Below are positions 22,595-36,100 of a DNA stretch of 64,000 nucleotides, one piece after another. Where the stretch lies: contig CP142456.1 of the NCBI GenBank assembly GCA_038049695.1, positions 72,315,922 through 72,379,921 of the forward strand. Direction: 5' to 3'. A program made the translations under genes and the position numbers. Position 1 is the stretch's first letter; the number at the start of each line of letters is the position of its first letter. This stretch comes from Cinnamomum chago. Lineage: Eukaryota > Streptophyta > Magnoliopsida > Laurales > Lauraceae. The notes beneath the pieces are model-generated. The model was not told where the DNA came from. It saw only the letters and a program-made list of their open reading frames with translations, and made no database searches.

Positions 22595-25500
22595 CCTGGT
22601 TCAAACCCAAGTCCTCCCGATGATGAAAACTACCACTCCTTACCTCTAAGGTAAGGAGCCATTCTCAATGGCAATATCTAGCTTGAAATAAGAGATTCTA
22701 CCAAATGTTAGCCTACAATTTCAAAAACTTTTCCAACATTAACCTACAATTTCAAAAATGCCCTTTAACTTTGGGATATATATTGCATAACTTTGCAATG
22801 TGATTTCACATAAAATCCCGGCCACTTTAATTTCCTTCTTTCTCACTGTCTCACATTGGCTCACCATTTCTCCATTTGTGTCTCATACTAGTCTCCTTGT
22901 TCTTATAACCACTAGAATGCATGTCCTGCAGCAAAAAGCACTAAATCTTCATCAACCACATTCACACAACAGATCCTTGCTGGTTAAAAAACCCCAATAT
23001 AAAGCATGTCAACACTCAAAAGAAGTTGACTACAAGAGTACAAGTCCAGTTGTTCCATTTAAACCATTTGCCTCAGTCCATGGCAGCCATATAGTGGAAT
23101 GGGGAGGTTAGCCAAAGTGGGACCTACAAGTGTTGAGGTCAGGTGGAGAAGGAGTAAGAAAACAGGAAACAGGTAGAGAAAACAAGTAAAAAAACCACTC
23201 AGTTAAATTTGAAACCTTAGAAAATCTTCTCCACTGGACCATCCATTTTCACAAGCTTTTTACTCACACATCCAAACAGGGGCTTATGTGAAAAAAATTC
23301 CACAGACAATTATTAATATTCTGCCGGGAATGGAACAGTGAAGAAATCTCCAATTCATCATTGGTTATTGACTAGTATTGATGTGGGGGGTTGTCTCTGA
23401 TTGAAATAACCAACAATCTCTTACCTATCGAAGTGCTTGCACCGACTCACTCGGAAACTTGAGTGGTGATTTTGACAAAACTATGGGTTTGCTTTAGCCC
23501 TGTCTTTCATTCATGGTAAGAGCCTAAAGCAAATCAGCCCAGATGTGTATGAATTTTGCATTGTTGCCAATTCACTGTAGCAATACCAGCAACTAATCTT
23601 TATCAGCATTTAGAAATGCCAACCACCTAGCAATAGTCCAGCCCCACTTGTAGGATGACTTATTTAATTTAAGCCAGAGGGTCAAACCAACACAATTATA
23701 TCTGGTTTTAGCCCTGCCTCTAATGGTCGCCCCTCTAGTGCGTACAGTCAACATCCCATCCATTATCAACCAGCACAAACAGCCACAAGGGGGCTTTTTA
23801 ATTAACCACAGTTTTATCACACACTTGGACCTGTAATAAACAAGGTCTAACCATTTTGTGTGCCTTAAGAGGCTTCAAACCATTATTTCTGTTCTTGCTC
23901 CTAATAGAACAAAATCAAACAAATAGAGTTTATGAAGTTACAATGGATGGACCTTGTACTGAAGCAACTGAGCCTTTGGGGCACCTGAGCCTTTGTTATA
24001 CTGATCTGTCTTTTTTGTTCACGTTTGCCTTTTCACCCGAATCCCACTCATCCCACTCCACTTATCTTTGTACCAATGGATTCTCTTGTCAGACTCACTG
24101 TTTATATTGGAACTCTCTTCTGTTTTTTTTTTTTTTTTCTGTCATGCTTTCTTAGTTGGAGGATGACGAAGATCCAGTATGGCAATTTAGAAGGGATTTG
24201 TGGTCTGATTTTCACTCATCTAGAGAAGGAAGGGTTTGGACTATTGGAGTCTGCTTTAAGCATTGGTTTTGCATTTAATTTTCTTTGTGCTTTGAGTTCA
24301 TGAGTTTTTAATTTCTGGGATAGAGACAGGAGAGTCGTAGCTCCTTTCATAGCCTTTGGTAGGAGAATTCTTCAACCACTTCCATGTCACCTTCCTGGAC
24401 TAGGGCCTTGTATATTTAATGCAATTGAGTTTCTATGTATTTTAAGACTTGCGTTTCTAGCCGTGGTTAAAAATGAAGAAATAATGGTGAATATCCAAAT
24501 TTAACTGTCAAATAGTGTTCCCTTAATTAATATAAAATGAATAAAGTAAAGACGGGATACAATGGTAAGCAATCAATCTAGTAATTCAAATCCTAAAAAA
24601 ATAAAGGTCTCGTGTACATCTCAACCTTTTACTTTCTTCACCCTCGTGACTTTAATATGACTTCGTTGGAGCGCATTTGGCCATGGAGCGAATTGGATTT
24701 TATTAAACAAATAAGTCCAAAGGGCCATTTTGTTTTATGGTGATTGAATTTGCAGGGATTTTGAAACTTTATGCTTTTATAATGGTTAAAATGAAGAATC
24801 AAATGTGAAAATCCAAAAATGGTCATTAAATAACATTTTGTTAAAAAAAATTTGAAACAAGGGAATACGAGAATGAATACCCAGTTATCACCCTATTATT
24901 TCAAATCCCAAGAAAGCCAAGGTTTCGTCTTAAGCGTTGCCTTGTATCTTTCACCTTTCACCTTTATATCTCTTGCCCTCCACTTCACCCCTTACTTTTT
25001 TTAATAAACCATTGGAGGACGTTTGACCATGAATTCTTATGTATTCAATTCATTTTTTTTAAACAAGCGTTAATAAATGTAGCATAAATATTTAACAATA
25101 CTCCCCATTGGGTGCAACCTACTCCTCAGTATTCCATTCAAATGGAACCCGATCAGTGCACTTTTGGCGACACATAATTTTTTATAGCGCCGAGGCGTTT
25201 ATCTTGGGATTCAAAACTTGCAACTGATTGACTTTAATACCATATTAAATTCCCTCTGCTAATCTGTCTTACTGAAACCTTGAGGTGTTATTAGAGGTAC
25301 CATAAATACTTTTCAATACTCCCATTCGAATGGAGCCCACTCCTCAATAGTGTCTGCATCTTAGTTGCACACACATATCTAAGGATTAATCCACGGGTCT
25401 TCAAGTCTAAAGGATCACTCTTAACCAAAGGTCCCCCAGAAAAAAAGTTTCTATAAATGTTTAAGGGTTGTTTGTCTTTTATGAATGGGATAAGAAAATG

Positions 25501-26245
25501 GGATTAATTTACACATGTTAGATTTTCAAAAAGCATTACCAGAGATTTATGGGTCGTTTATTTTACATATATAAAATCTACCTGTCTTTTTCATATTATA
25601 TCATTATGAGGATAAGGCGAAGAAAATCATCTGTAAGACAAATTTTTTTAAAAAGAGGTGAGAATATTTAGCACGTCTCTTCTTACTGATTACTAACATT
25701 GGTGATTATCACAATAATGATCAACATTTGATGACTTACGGTTTTAAAATATATCATGTTGAGTTAATAAAAAGTTTGACTTATTTGTAAAGGGTCGGGA
25801 CTTGAATATTTTCGATGTGAGAGTGGGACTAGAGACTTTCTATTTGAAGCATGTAGTTGACACGATATGCCCCGTGGTAAAAGATGCTGCCCGGATTGAG
25901 TTCTCGCAACTGGTATTAATTAAGTATGATGGTTTCCAAGACCAATGTGATGAATCCTTCAACAGTATGTATGACATTTGTTAGAGCCCATCATGATAAT
26001 TTTTACTAGATATGTGACACCATAGATGCATACATGATGGGACCTACTCTGAACATTTTTATCAGATCTCCTGATTTTAACGATAAGAGGTACATTGGTT
26101 TTCCAACATTAAATGGGCCCACCATGATTGCGAACACATAAATGTTGAAGGGGTTCCATTGGGATAAGATCCATTTATTTATTTTCTAAGCAAATATTAA
26201 ATAAATAAAATAACAACAACAATTAAAAATATTAGACCAGTGTTC
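22595..26245. other. Intergenic sequence, no gene seen
   Basis: No coding region is supported. The longest frame (22800-23111, 103 residues) starts with a hydrophobic stretch but matches no family I know and has no supporting context. Frames at 23593-23820 and 23856-24303 are likewise unassigned and run through homopolymer T. The remainder is AT-rich spacer. Confidence 0.4.
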
Positions 26246-26253
26246 ATATTGGG

Positions 26254-26764
26254 AAGGGGGTGGCAAAATTTGACCCAAGCTGCTGACCCAGCCCAAATCT
26301 TACCTGCATAACCTCAACTGCAATATACATGAGTCTGTTGCAGGGCAGGAAAATTTAACCCGCATTTAAGTGGGTCGGGATGGGGTCAACCCGCACAACC
26401 CGCCTAACCTATTTAAATGGGTTGGCTTTGGATCGTGCCACATATATAAACCCATTTAAATAATTTGATTGTTTAATATTTCGGTTCTTAGAATAATCTA
26501 TTTTAAATGGAATGGGCTGAGCTTGGGTTGGGTTTTTTTTCCTGCAACTTAGCTCTTAGAATAGTCTATTTGAAATGGATTGGGATTGAGCCAAGATTCA
26601 CAAGTTGGTTCGGGTTACATGGGTTGACCCACATATGCTATGGGTTGAAGTTACTTGATCCACTGTAAAAGGGGGCAGGGTATGTGTTGGACTCCAACCC
26701 ATAGTACCTGTGGTTAGCTCCACACCTCCACCCATTGACCCGACCCAATGCATTTGCCACCCTA
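26254..26764. mobile_element. Non-autonomous hAT-type element with perfect 8-bp target duplication
   Basis: The 8-bp sequence ATATTGGG flanks the element at 26246-26253 and 26765-26772. The ends are short inverted repeats: the left contains GGGTGGCAAAATTTGACCC and the right, reverse-complemented, AGGGTGGCAAATGCATTGGG. An 8-bp duplication with GGGTGGCAA-type ends is typical of hAT elements. The 511-bp interior is rich in GGGTTGG and AACCCG words and has no coding capacity. Confidence 0.8.
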
Positions 26765-26772
26765 ATATTGGG

Positions 26773-27720
26773 CCTAATACTTAATCCAGATACAAACACC
26801 AGGCCTTAAACTCATACAAGACCCAGCCCATTTCCATAACTATACCATCCCTTGTGCTAAATAAGCTGCATTGAGCCATATGGCTGTACATGGGCGGTTT
26901 GGATCGGAGTAGCACTAAAACCAATAACCAAACCAAAACTTATCGATTTTTTAATTAATCAATCAAATCCGGCCAATGTTTTTTTTTTTTAAATCAAAAA
27001 TTAAAATTTTCAAAATGACGACACCCCCGTCATTTGCATTTATTCTAATGTCCGGGATAAAGATAAAAATCCATATAAACTATGATGAAACCTTAAAACC
27101 TAAATAGTCAAATGCTCAAATTACATAATATATCGGTCAGTTCGGTTTAAGAGATGAACTGGGGGTTCAAACTGATAACCGATCGATTAAAGCGGTATCT
27201 ACGATTATCAAATCGTAAACCGAACCGAGTTACTATAAAACTGATCTGAACCTTTCAATTCGGTCTGGTTCATCGATAATACCTGATTTTTTGTGCAACC
27301 CTATTAAGCTTAATTTAGAACGTGTTTGTGCAACAGCTGTTTCAACCAACAAGCAAAGGAAACAAACACACATTATACGTTGCATTTTATGCAGCACCAT
27401 GGCATAAAGTAAAAGGAGCAAAAAGGCGGCTCTTTTCTTTGAATTCCTATCTAGTCTGCATGATTTTTTGGTGCCGTAGCATTTGAAAATTTATTTTCAG
27501 CTTCCATAACTCTTGCACAAACACTTTTTAGGAAAAGTTGCATGAGAAGAAGAAAAAAAAGATAGTCAGGATGCGCTTGGGCCTTTGAGCATGTCTACCT
27601 CCATGCTGGGCCCATTTAACTATCATGCCTAAAGTTCAGACATGGGCCCTAAAACGCAGGCCAAAATCTTCGGATCCGGCATTTGGGCCCATTTTTATAG
27701 TTGGTGACGGTGTAAGCGCG
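26773..27720. other. Intergenic sequence upstream of SMC6
   Basis: AT-rich spacer that may include another eroded hAT-like copy between about 26880 and 27300 (left part TGTACATGGGCGGTTTGG, right part TGTGCAACCCTA), though its ends match poorly. No gene is supported. The stretch just before 27720 is the distal promoter of SMC6. Confidence 0.4.
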
Positions 27721-27723
27721 CTC

Positions 27724-27730
27724 TATATAT
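27724..27730 (+). promoter_or_regulatory. SMC6: TATA-like box of SMC6
   Basis: TATATAT lies 141 bp upstream of the chosen start codon, in the sequence GCGCTCTATATATTCC. Position and orientation fit a core promoter, which would put transcription start near 27755. It lies inside an in-frame open stretch that could otherwise extend the protein upstream, and so supports the downstream ATG. Confidence 0.5.
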
Positions 27731-27747
27731 TCCGTTTAGTCATTCAC

Positions 27748-27757
27748 TTGGCGGGAA
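27748..27757 (+). promoter_or_regulatory. SMC6: E2F-type site near the SMC6 transcription start
   Basis: TTGGCGGGAA matches the well-known E2F site (TTTSGCGGGAA type). It lies about 115 bp before the start codon and 18 bp after the TATA-like box. E2F sites are common in plant replication and repair genes expressed at G1/S, which fits an SMC5/6 subunit. Use in this species is inferred. Confidence 0.55.
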
Positions 27758-27870
27758 TTGGGAGCTTTCCTTTTTCGCAGTCATTCCGTACATTCCTCCA
27801 TTTCGAGATCCATTTCGTTTCCAAGGGCTTCTCTGAAACCCTAGAAAGCGAAAGAGAAGACGCGATCAAG

Positions 27871-28030
27871 ATGGAAGATTCTAGGGTTTCTGGCGAAGAA
27901 CATCTCCAAAACCCTAGACGAAATGGAGCTGGGACTGTTTCCAGAATCCGATTGGAGAATTTCATGTGCCACAACAGCCTTCAGATCGAGCTTGGAGAGT
28001 GGGTTAATTTCATCACAGGCCAGAACGGGA
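27871..28030 (+). CDS. SMC6: SMC6 exon 1
   Basis: Residues 1-53 plus one base of codon 54. It holds the start codon, the conserved [17 protein letters not shown] strand and the first half of the Walker A loop (GQNG). The donor GTACGT follows at 28031. Confidence 0.93.
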
Positions 28031-31000
28031 GTACGTCTTGCAGAAGAATCGATTTTTCCCTTTTGTCTTTGTTCCTTAAGCTTCAGATTCGGATGATTTT
28101 TGTGTTTTGTTCTCTGATTTTGAGTTTTTCTTCTTCTTGATTCTCGTTCTGGCAGGTGGAAAGAGCGCGATACTGACGGCGTTATGCGTCGCGTTCGGAT
28201 CGCGAGCGCGAGGCACCCAAAGGGCTACTACACTGAAGGATTTTATAAAGACTGGTTGCAGGTTTATGTCTTTTGTTTTCTCCCGGAATCCTTAAGTTTT
28301 CAGCTGCTTAGTGATTGATTTTGTTAGTAGTTTAAGCACTGTTTTTCCTCAAATCGGTTGTGCAACCATTATTGAACTTTCATTTGGCTTTTGATTTTGT
28401 TTATACTTATGCATCCTGGCATTGTTGGCATATGTACATTCATACATACACACAAGTCACGCTATACAGTGCTATGGGTTCTCTTTCTTCATGCCTAATG
28501 TGGGGCCCACCTGGATTTATGGCGGTCGAGGGGGGGTGAGGGGATGGATGGATTTTGATGTGGAGCAGGGGTGGGTATGAAGCATGATATTAGTCTAGTG
28601 AATTGATCATAGCAGTTGATTGCTATATGTCATGGATACTCTAGTGTGGTAAAATCTAGCTGTGAATAATGTGTGGAATTAGGATACACAAATCACTGTT
28701 TGCATTTTGCAGCTCCTCTCCTGATTTGACTGAAGCTATTCGTATGTCAGCTGGTTAAGGCCTTCTGCACTTCCAGATCTGATGGCAGAAGTTGTTCTCA
28801 TGTCAGGCGCTTAGAGCTGGGATTTTTTTTGGTATCCTAAACCTACCCTATTTATCTTATGCCATCTTCCAACCAATGCTTGAACCTAGCTGCCTCACCC
28901 GAAGGAATTTGATGTTCCTTGGCAGCTGGTTTAGCAGATCGTATCATAGGATTTCATAGTGAATAGGGTTTTATCAAAAGAGTACTAGAGGGGAGGGGTG
29001 GGGTGGGATGGGCCTCTCACTTTCGGACTTAATTTATTAGGTTAATGGGTGCATAATGTTTTCCTATCAAAGCTGGGAACATTCGATTGTCCCTTTTGAA
29101 TCTTCACATTTGATTCCTACATTTGATGGGCATTGCTTAAGAAATCATATCACAAAATGCCCAATTAACTTAGCAATCAATTTTTGTTCATTTCGCCGAA
29201 CAGCCCTGTATAAAATCTTGGTCCAGATTTTGGGCCTGCTTAGCCCTGTTCGACCATTTTGCAATGGCCAGAATTTGTGAAAGTTTATTTTTTCTTTCTT
29301 TCTTTCTTACTTTTTTTTTTGTTTTAAACAACAAAGCCTATTCATTTGATTTAGGTACTAATGTGCCCCACTGTAGGGTAGTAATTATGTGAATACATTT
29401 GCTTGATGCTATTTTGGTCTATGCAATTGCTAATTGGAGATGAGAGCTGATAATGGATATTGCAATTAACACACAGACATGTCTTATGAATTATTTATTT
29501 GGCGTGTTGTAGAAGTTAAATATTTTGTTGTTGAGTTAGTGGAATGAATTAAAGATACATGTGACATCTTGTCCCCTGGCATTTGCAAATGCCATGTTTC
29601 TCCTAGAGAATTCCAAAATTATAGCCTCCTAAAAGGTCTCAAATGACCTTTGGAATTCCAGAGTTCCTGCCACTTTGCTTTTTGGATGCTCAAGTACAAG
29701 GAAGCATTCAAGAATTCCACTATGCTAGAGAATTTCAAAAATCTCCAGACAGAAACTCGATGAATTCCAGTAAAGAAACGAGGCCTAAGGGAAGATCTAT
29801 TAACACTTTGCTTTGTTAGCACATCCACCATACTATTTGTGGAGCTAAAGTCATGACGAATGGCCACATTCAAGTGAGAAGAAAGCTTCTTATTGAATTA
29901 AAACCAGAACTTCCAAGTCTTATGACCACTTTGAGAAACCCATGCCACAACATTAGGAGAACCACTCTCCACAATTAGCTTATCCTAAAAAGAACCCAAA
30001 TAAATTTGAGGGGCTTCCAAAATGGCCAAACCTCTGCTTCATCCAAGTCCCTAATCCCAATATGTTTAGAGAACATCATCATCATCACTTTACCTTTGAA
30101 ATCTTGATGCACTTCAATTCCCGCAGGCTCTGGCTTGCCTTGAGAAGCACCATCAACATTAAGCTTTAACACTTTGAAAGAAGGGAAACCACCAGATATC
30201 CCTCTTCCCTCACCCCGGCCACAACCCATAAAAGCCTCCCAATTAAAAACAATATCGGTCAAATTCAAATTGGAAAAATCATTTCTAACCACCTCCTCCT
30301 TTCCAATTCTTGAAGTCACCCTTGCTCTCAAAGCTTCAGTTAGAGTTGATGATCCTCTAAAAATCCTGTCATTTCTTTCCCTCCAAATCAACCACGGAAT
30401 GACAAACTGCCTGATCGTCCAAAGCATAATCCCACACATGTGAAATGACCCCCACTTCCAAGACTCCATTATCTCTGACCTAGAACCTGGAACAAACCAA
30501 GCTAAACCGCGCTTAAAAATAAAATGGCACCAAATAGAAGAGGCCACATCAAAATGTAAGAATAAGTGACCCACTCCTCTCTCTTATTGCACATCACACA
30601 TTCATCTGGTATGTTATATTCCATAAATCCTCTTCTTCTCAAGTTGTTTGCTGGGGTAACCCTCCTAGCTGCTAACCAACAAAATGCCTCAACTAGAGGG
30701 GGTAACCACACAAGAGCACAAGGTACTTTTGGTTGGGAAGGTTCCTCCAGGGCCAAGTAGAAAACTTTAGCCAAGAACAATCCTAAAGTGGAATGCTTCC
30801 AAATCCTCTTATCACTGCCTTCCCTACATATAAAAACCTAGAAAGAAGACTCAACAACTCCCCATGCCGGACCTCCTTTGACTAACGAAGGAACCTCCTA
30901 AGGGCCCGTTTGGTAATTTTACTAATATAGTCAAGTGAAGTCAAGTCAAGTTAAATATCTCATCAAAATCACTTTTTACCAAAACTCCATCAATCTTTTC

Positions 31001-33069
31001 CAAAAAAAGTAAAAAGGCAACTACATTTACTCACTAAAAGACAAAAAAACTCCATTTCCCCATACAAAAAGTAAAAAATATTCTATCCCAAACAACTAAA
31101 AACAAAATACCATCATAACTCACTTATATTTTATTCATTCTTTTCATTTCACTTCACTTCACTTTATTTTAAAAGTAAATTACCAAACGGGCCCTAAAGG
31201 ACACTACTTGAGACAAATAGACGGACCCATTCCCACTCAATCAACAAGCCAGAACCTTCCATTCCCCAGAGGGGCGGACCTACATATTAGCCAGTGGGTG
31301 CATCCGCTCCACCCAGATCTGGAAAAAGCCCATAGAGGGCTAGAAGCCATCTGGCCAATGCACCCATCGCTCAAAACACTACGCCTCACCTCCCCATCCT
31401 CAAACTCAAAATCTTTCTTCTCCTGCTCTCAGAAATTCCACTCTTAAGAAATATCTCTTCCCATCCCCCTAGCTCTGACATCTCTACATCCATTCCTCTG
31501 ATCCTTGAGTAGACTGCATAGAAAAGGTTATTATCATTACCGTTATTATTGTGTATTATTGTAGATTGAGAATTAGGCAAATTTGAGACATTTCCAATTG
31601 ACCATCATGCGCCCCACAACCCCCATAACACCTGAGACATCATCCCATTGATGCAATACCACTCCAAAAGACCAGACATATGGTACTTAGGAATAGACTT
31701 GGGCACACACCCGAGCCCCATTCATCATTTCACAAATATGTTTTTCTGCAATTTCTCACCTCATATACCATTTTGGAAAATGTCAAAATATTTGGAGGGG
31801 AATTTATCTCATTCCACAACTTTCTTTTTTAAATATTGTGATTTTTGTTTTCAAAACTGTTTGGAGATATTTGTTGCATTGGTTTAATGAGGTTCCTACT
31901 GAGGATGGATTTCAGTCCTGAAATAGGTAAGCTCTACCACCTCATCACAAGTTCACACCATTTTTCTAGATTTTTCTTTGATATTAGACAAATGTTTCTT
32001 CAACTGCATTTCATTCCAATGCAACTGATGATAATCATTTTATTAACCAAAAGCTTCAACAGCAGAAAATTACTCTGATTTTATACTTACGCTGTTCTCT
32101 GTTTCTTTTATTTTCAGTGTGATACTTATCTATTTTGTGCCAGGCACCTTCTCATTTTAGGAAGATGTCCAGTCTCTGTTCCCCCTTTGAAAATATATTT
32201 TGTCCTCCAATTTTACCGTTTATTTTTCTCCCTTGCAGTTACGCTCTTGTGGTTGTGGAAATGAAAAATCAAGGAGATGATGCTTTCAAGTCAGAAATTT
32301 ATGGTGATGTAATAATAATAGAGCGCAGAATTACGGAATCCAGTAGCACAACTGTTTTGAAGAACTATCAAGGTTTAACTAGTGCACACTTTTTGTATTC
32401 CTTGAGATATGGTTTCTTGCTGTAGACTTTATGGATCTTGTTGTTCTTATGTAGCATAGTGAACTTAAACCTTTTACTGTTTCAGATTTTATCCATGTCA
32501 CATCATTGATACGTATTAAATTCTGTCGGCAAGTAGCTCATTGGTTAGGCACACTAGTGGAGCAGGTCATGACATTGAATTTGTGAAGACTTATCTACTG
32601 GTTGTCTTTTTGCCAGAACCAAGAATGCAGTGTAATGGCCTAAAAGAAATCATCTCTTTTGCTACTGTCATGTGAAGCCTTAACCAATTCAAGTATTGAT
32701 TCTTGAAATCATTAGGCCTTTTACAGTTCTTTCAGCAGTTAACTTTTTAGATTTATTGCATGTTCAGTCTGATGATGAAACATTTTGATCTTTGTAATAT
32801 ATTACTCCTATTTTATTCATGGTCACTTTGACTGAGTTCTCCCAATCTTCTATTAAATATGGAAATTTCAAGCCCCTTGTAGTCATGTCATGGGCTGGTG
32901 ATTGCTCATTGTGTTCTTCCACTGTCATTTTTGTTTTGTGATATTTTAAGCTTGACATTTATCTGACACATTCTTTCACAGGGAAAAAGGTTTCACAACG
33001 GAAAGACGAACTTCGCGAGCTAGTGGAACATTTTAATGTGAGTTTTTCGCATGCAAACTGTGCGCCAAC

Positions 33070-33115
<46 letters not shown>

Positions 33116-36100
33116 CATCTCTCACCTTACAATGAGAGATAGGGGTGGGGGCCTCACATTTAAGTTGTTGGCATTGGATATGGATATGGATATGAGGCCC
33201 CCCACCTTTTCTCTCATAGTAAGGTGAGAGCATCTCTCATAGGAGCATCTCCATATATATATATAAAACTGCGCACCAACTGTTTATTCTGCTAATGTAA
33301 GCTGAGTTTAACATGGAATGCCATAGTTGTGACAATGATCACCCTCCAAGTTCCAGCCGTGTTATGGCATCTCCTGAATACATCTGTTTATGTTTTCTCT
33401 TGGATCTGTTTTATGCATTCTGCAAGGATCTTTGAACCACTTCTATTACTACTGTTACTGCTACTGAATACAAGGACTGATGCAGCAGGGGTGTTTCTCT
33501 ACGCTCTCCTTGTGAAGGCTGTTTTTTTTTTTTGGAATGGTAAGGGTGGGTTTTTCTCTACTGATAAAAAAAGAACAAAAAAAAGAAGAAGAAAAAACAC
33601 AGGTTGGGGTGGTTCTCATTTGGTTTTATGCTTTGGTAACATTTTTCCCTTTTGATTAGTCACTTATTGTAAATGGGTTGGAATTTTCTTTTTGCTCCCT
33701 TCCTGTCTTTTTGCACCTTCTGCAGAAAAGGAAAAAAAAAAAAAAAAGAGTTAGAAACATCCATTGCTTGGGATAACCATAAAAACAAACTATAATCCAT
33801 CTCAAAGTAATAAATGAGTACAAAGGTGTGCCTTTTGAAAGCTGGTGTTTTAATCACGTACGGTGATGCTATACTCTTTGCTGAACCGAACTTGTGCATG
33901 CTGTATGTCTTTCATGCTTCCTTATCTCCGATTAACTTGTTCCTTCATTTCAGTTTTGACTTTATTTTCTGGGTTTTGCAAATAGTCGTAGATTATCAAT
34001 TTTGTATTTTTCTACTTCTGCAGCATGTTAAATTCATCTTGCACCTTCAGAATCCATGTTTGTTTATTCATTTATTTGTTTTTAATATTTGTGTTTTGGT
34101 ATTTCATTGGCTATTTTTAACTTGTTTGACTTGCCACTATGTTAGGCTCGTGATTTTCATTTGCATCAACCGTGTGAATCAGCACATGCTTTCTGCAACT
34201 AAGATGTAGAAGTACATTTTTTTCGTACAACATGTTTAAAGTCTTAGTAGCAATGAAGTTATTGCAAGCAATATTTTCGGTCCGGAGCTTTTCTTATAAG
34301 ATAGTTTAATCTGATTTTTGATACTACTCAGAGTTTCATTTTCTCTGTTTTTGGAAGGCATTCCTCTTCTACCTTGTCTGCCTTGACTACATACCTGGAA
34401 ATATTTTGATTGAAAACCCTTCAATTAACTTTCCTATTTCTAGCATTTTCGTTTCTTGATTTGGATTATCTGTTGTGACATTTGGATAATTAAATCTTTC
34501 ATGGCATTTTTTGAATGGTTTTCCTACTGATTTTGCAGATTGATGTTGAAAATCCTTGTGTCATTATGAGTCAAGACAAAAGCAGAGAATTTTTGCATTC
34601 GGGGAATGACAAGGATAAATTCAAGGTAATATTCACGGCTATCCCAATGAATATACTGTATCACTTTTTGGCTTTTGTCCTCAAATACTTGATCTTTATC
34701 ATTCTTTCTGTTTCATATGGGTTTTTACCGTCCACAAAATTTATGTTTAAGGATACATCTGAACTGAAGGGATTATTAATAGAAAACAATGTTTATTAGT
34801 TCCTTCTTTAATCGCAAGGTTGGTAACCGGCATTTTTTTATTGCTGTTCTCTTTATTTGTTTATGCTAAGAGCCAATCTTGGGCTTCCATTATTCTGCTG
34901 TGCAGTTCTTTTTCAAAGCTACTCTTCTTCAACAAGTAAGTGAACTTTTACAAAGTATTAGAGGCCAGCTGGATGCTGCAAATGCAATAGTTGATGAATT
35001 GGAATCTTCGATAAGACCCATAGTGAAGGAACTTAATGACTTGCAAGTAAAGATTAAGAACATGGAGCACGTTGAAGAAATATCTCAACAAGTACAACAG
35101 CTAAAGAAAAAATTGGCTTGGGCATGGGTATATGATGTGGACAAGAAAATACAGGAACATGCTGTTAGGCTTGAGAAGTTGAAAGAGCGCATTCCTACTT
35201 GCCAAGCCAAAATTGATCATCAGATGGTAAGTATAATAGATTCCAATGTGACATGCAGTTTCACTGAACTTTTGCGGTTGTTGCTTACTTCTGTCAAATA
35301 CAAGATGGCTTAGGCCCACTTGGGCCCAATATGGTGACATCCAATCTCGTTGGATTTGGTCAAATATTGCACAGATTTCTTTCCTTCCTTAATTTGATTG
35401 TAATTAGATTTAGTCTAATAATCTTTCTTTAATTAGATTGTAAATAGATGAGCTGATTTGTAGAGCTGATTTGTAGCCTTTGATAAGGCATCTGTATTCT
35501 ATATAATGGGAGAGAATCTCCAATGAAGACACACAAAATTATAGCTCAAAATCTCTTTTACATGCTACGATTGTTATGGTATCAGAGCAAGTCTTGTAAA
35601 GGCTACCAGTGTTCATCTTTTGAAGAGCCACAAGGACTCTATCAGAGAGAAATCCTTCTCTCTGTCGTGCAGCAAACAGATCAAGGATCTGTCCTCAGAA
35701 ATCTGGTTCCAGGAAAGCCAGATCTTCAACATCTTGAAATCTGATCATTGTGGCCCACATGTGATCAGCCCTACTGCTCTTGGGAGACACAATCTTGTGT
35801 TTCAGAAGCACACAGATCAAGGGTCTGTAATCTTGGCATCAACCAGATCAGGGATCTGCGATTTTTGTAAGCAGCAGGACTTCTGTCACGATATGATCAA
35901 TAGTGGCCCACCTGTGATCATCATGGGATATTCAGGAAACTCTACAGCAATGGTCAACCATCTCTTCTGAGATTTTTGGTGATTTTTTCAGCATTTTTTC
36001 GGGATCAGAGGTAGGCTTTTGGACCCCACTTGTGATTTTCCAGTTTTATTAGATTGTTTTGATCACAGTCGTACAAAATCTTGGATCGTGGATGGATTTT

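Noticed and set aside
22800-23111. A possible small secreted or membrane protein (103 residues, hydrophobic start)
   Set aside because: No family match, no splice context and ordinary spacer composition; chance is more likely.
26880-27300. A second hAT-type element upstream of SMC6
   Set aside because: The suggested ends match weakly and no 8-bp duplication was found, so I left it as spacer.
29619-30780. A host RNase H-like gene in SMC6 intron 2
   Set aside because: The order zinc-binding region then RNase H-like domain, the minus orientation and the frame changes identify a LINE fragment.
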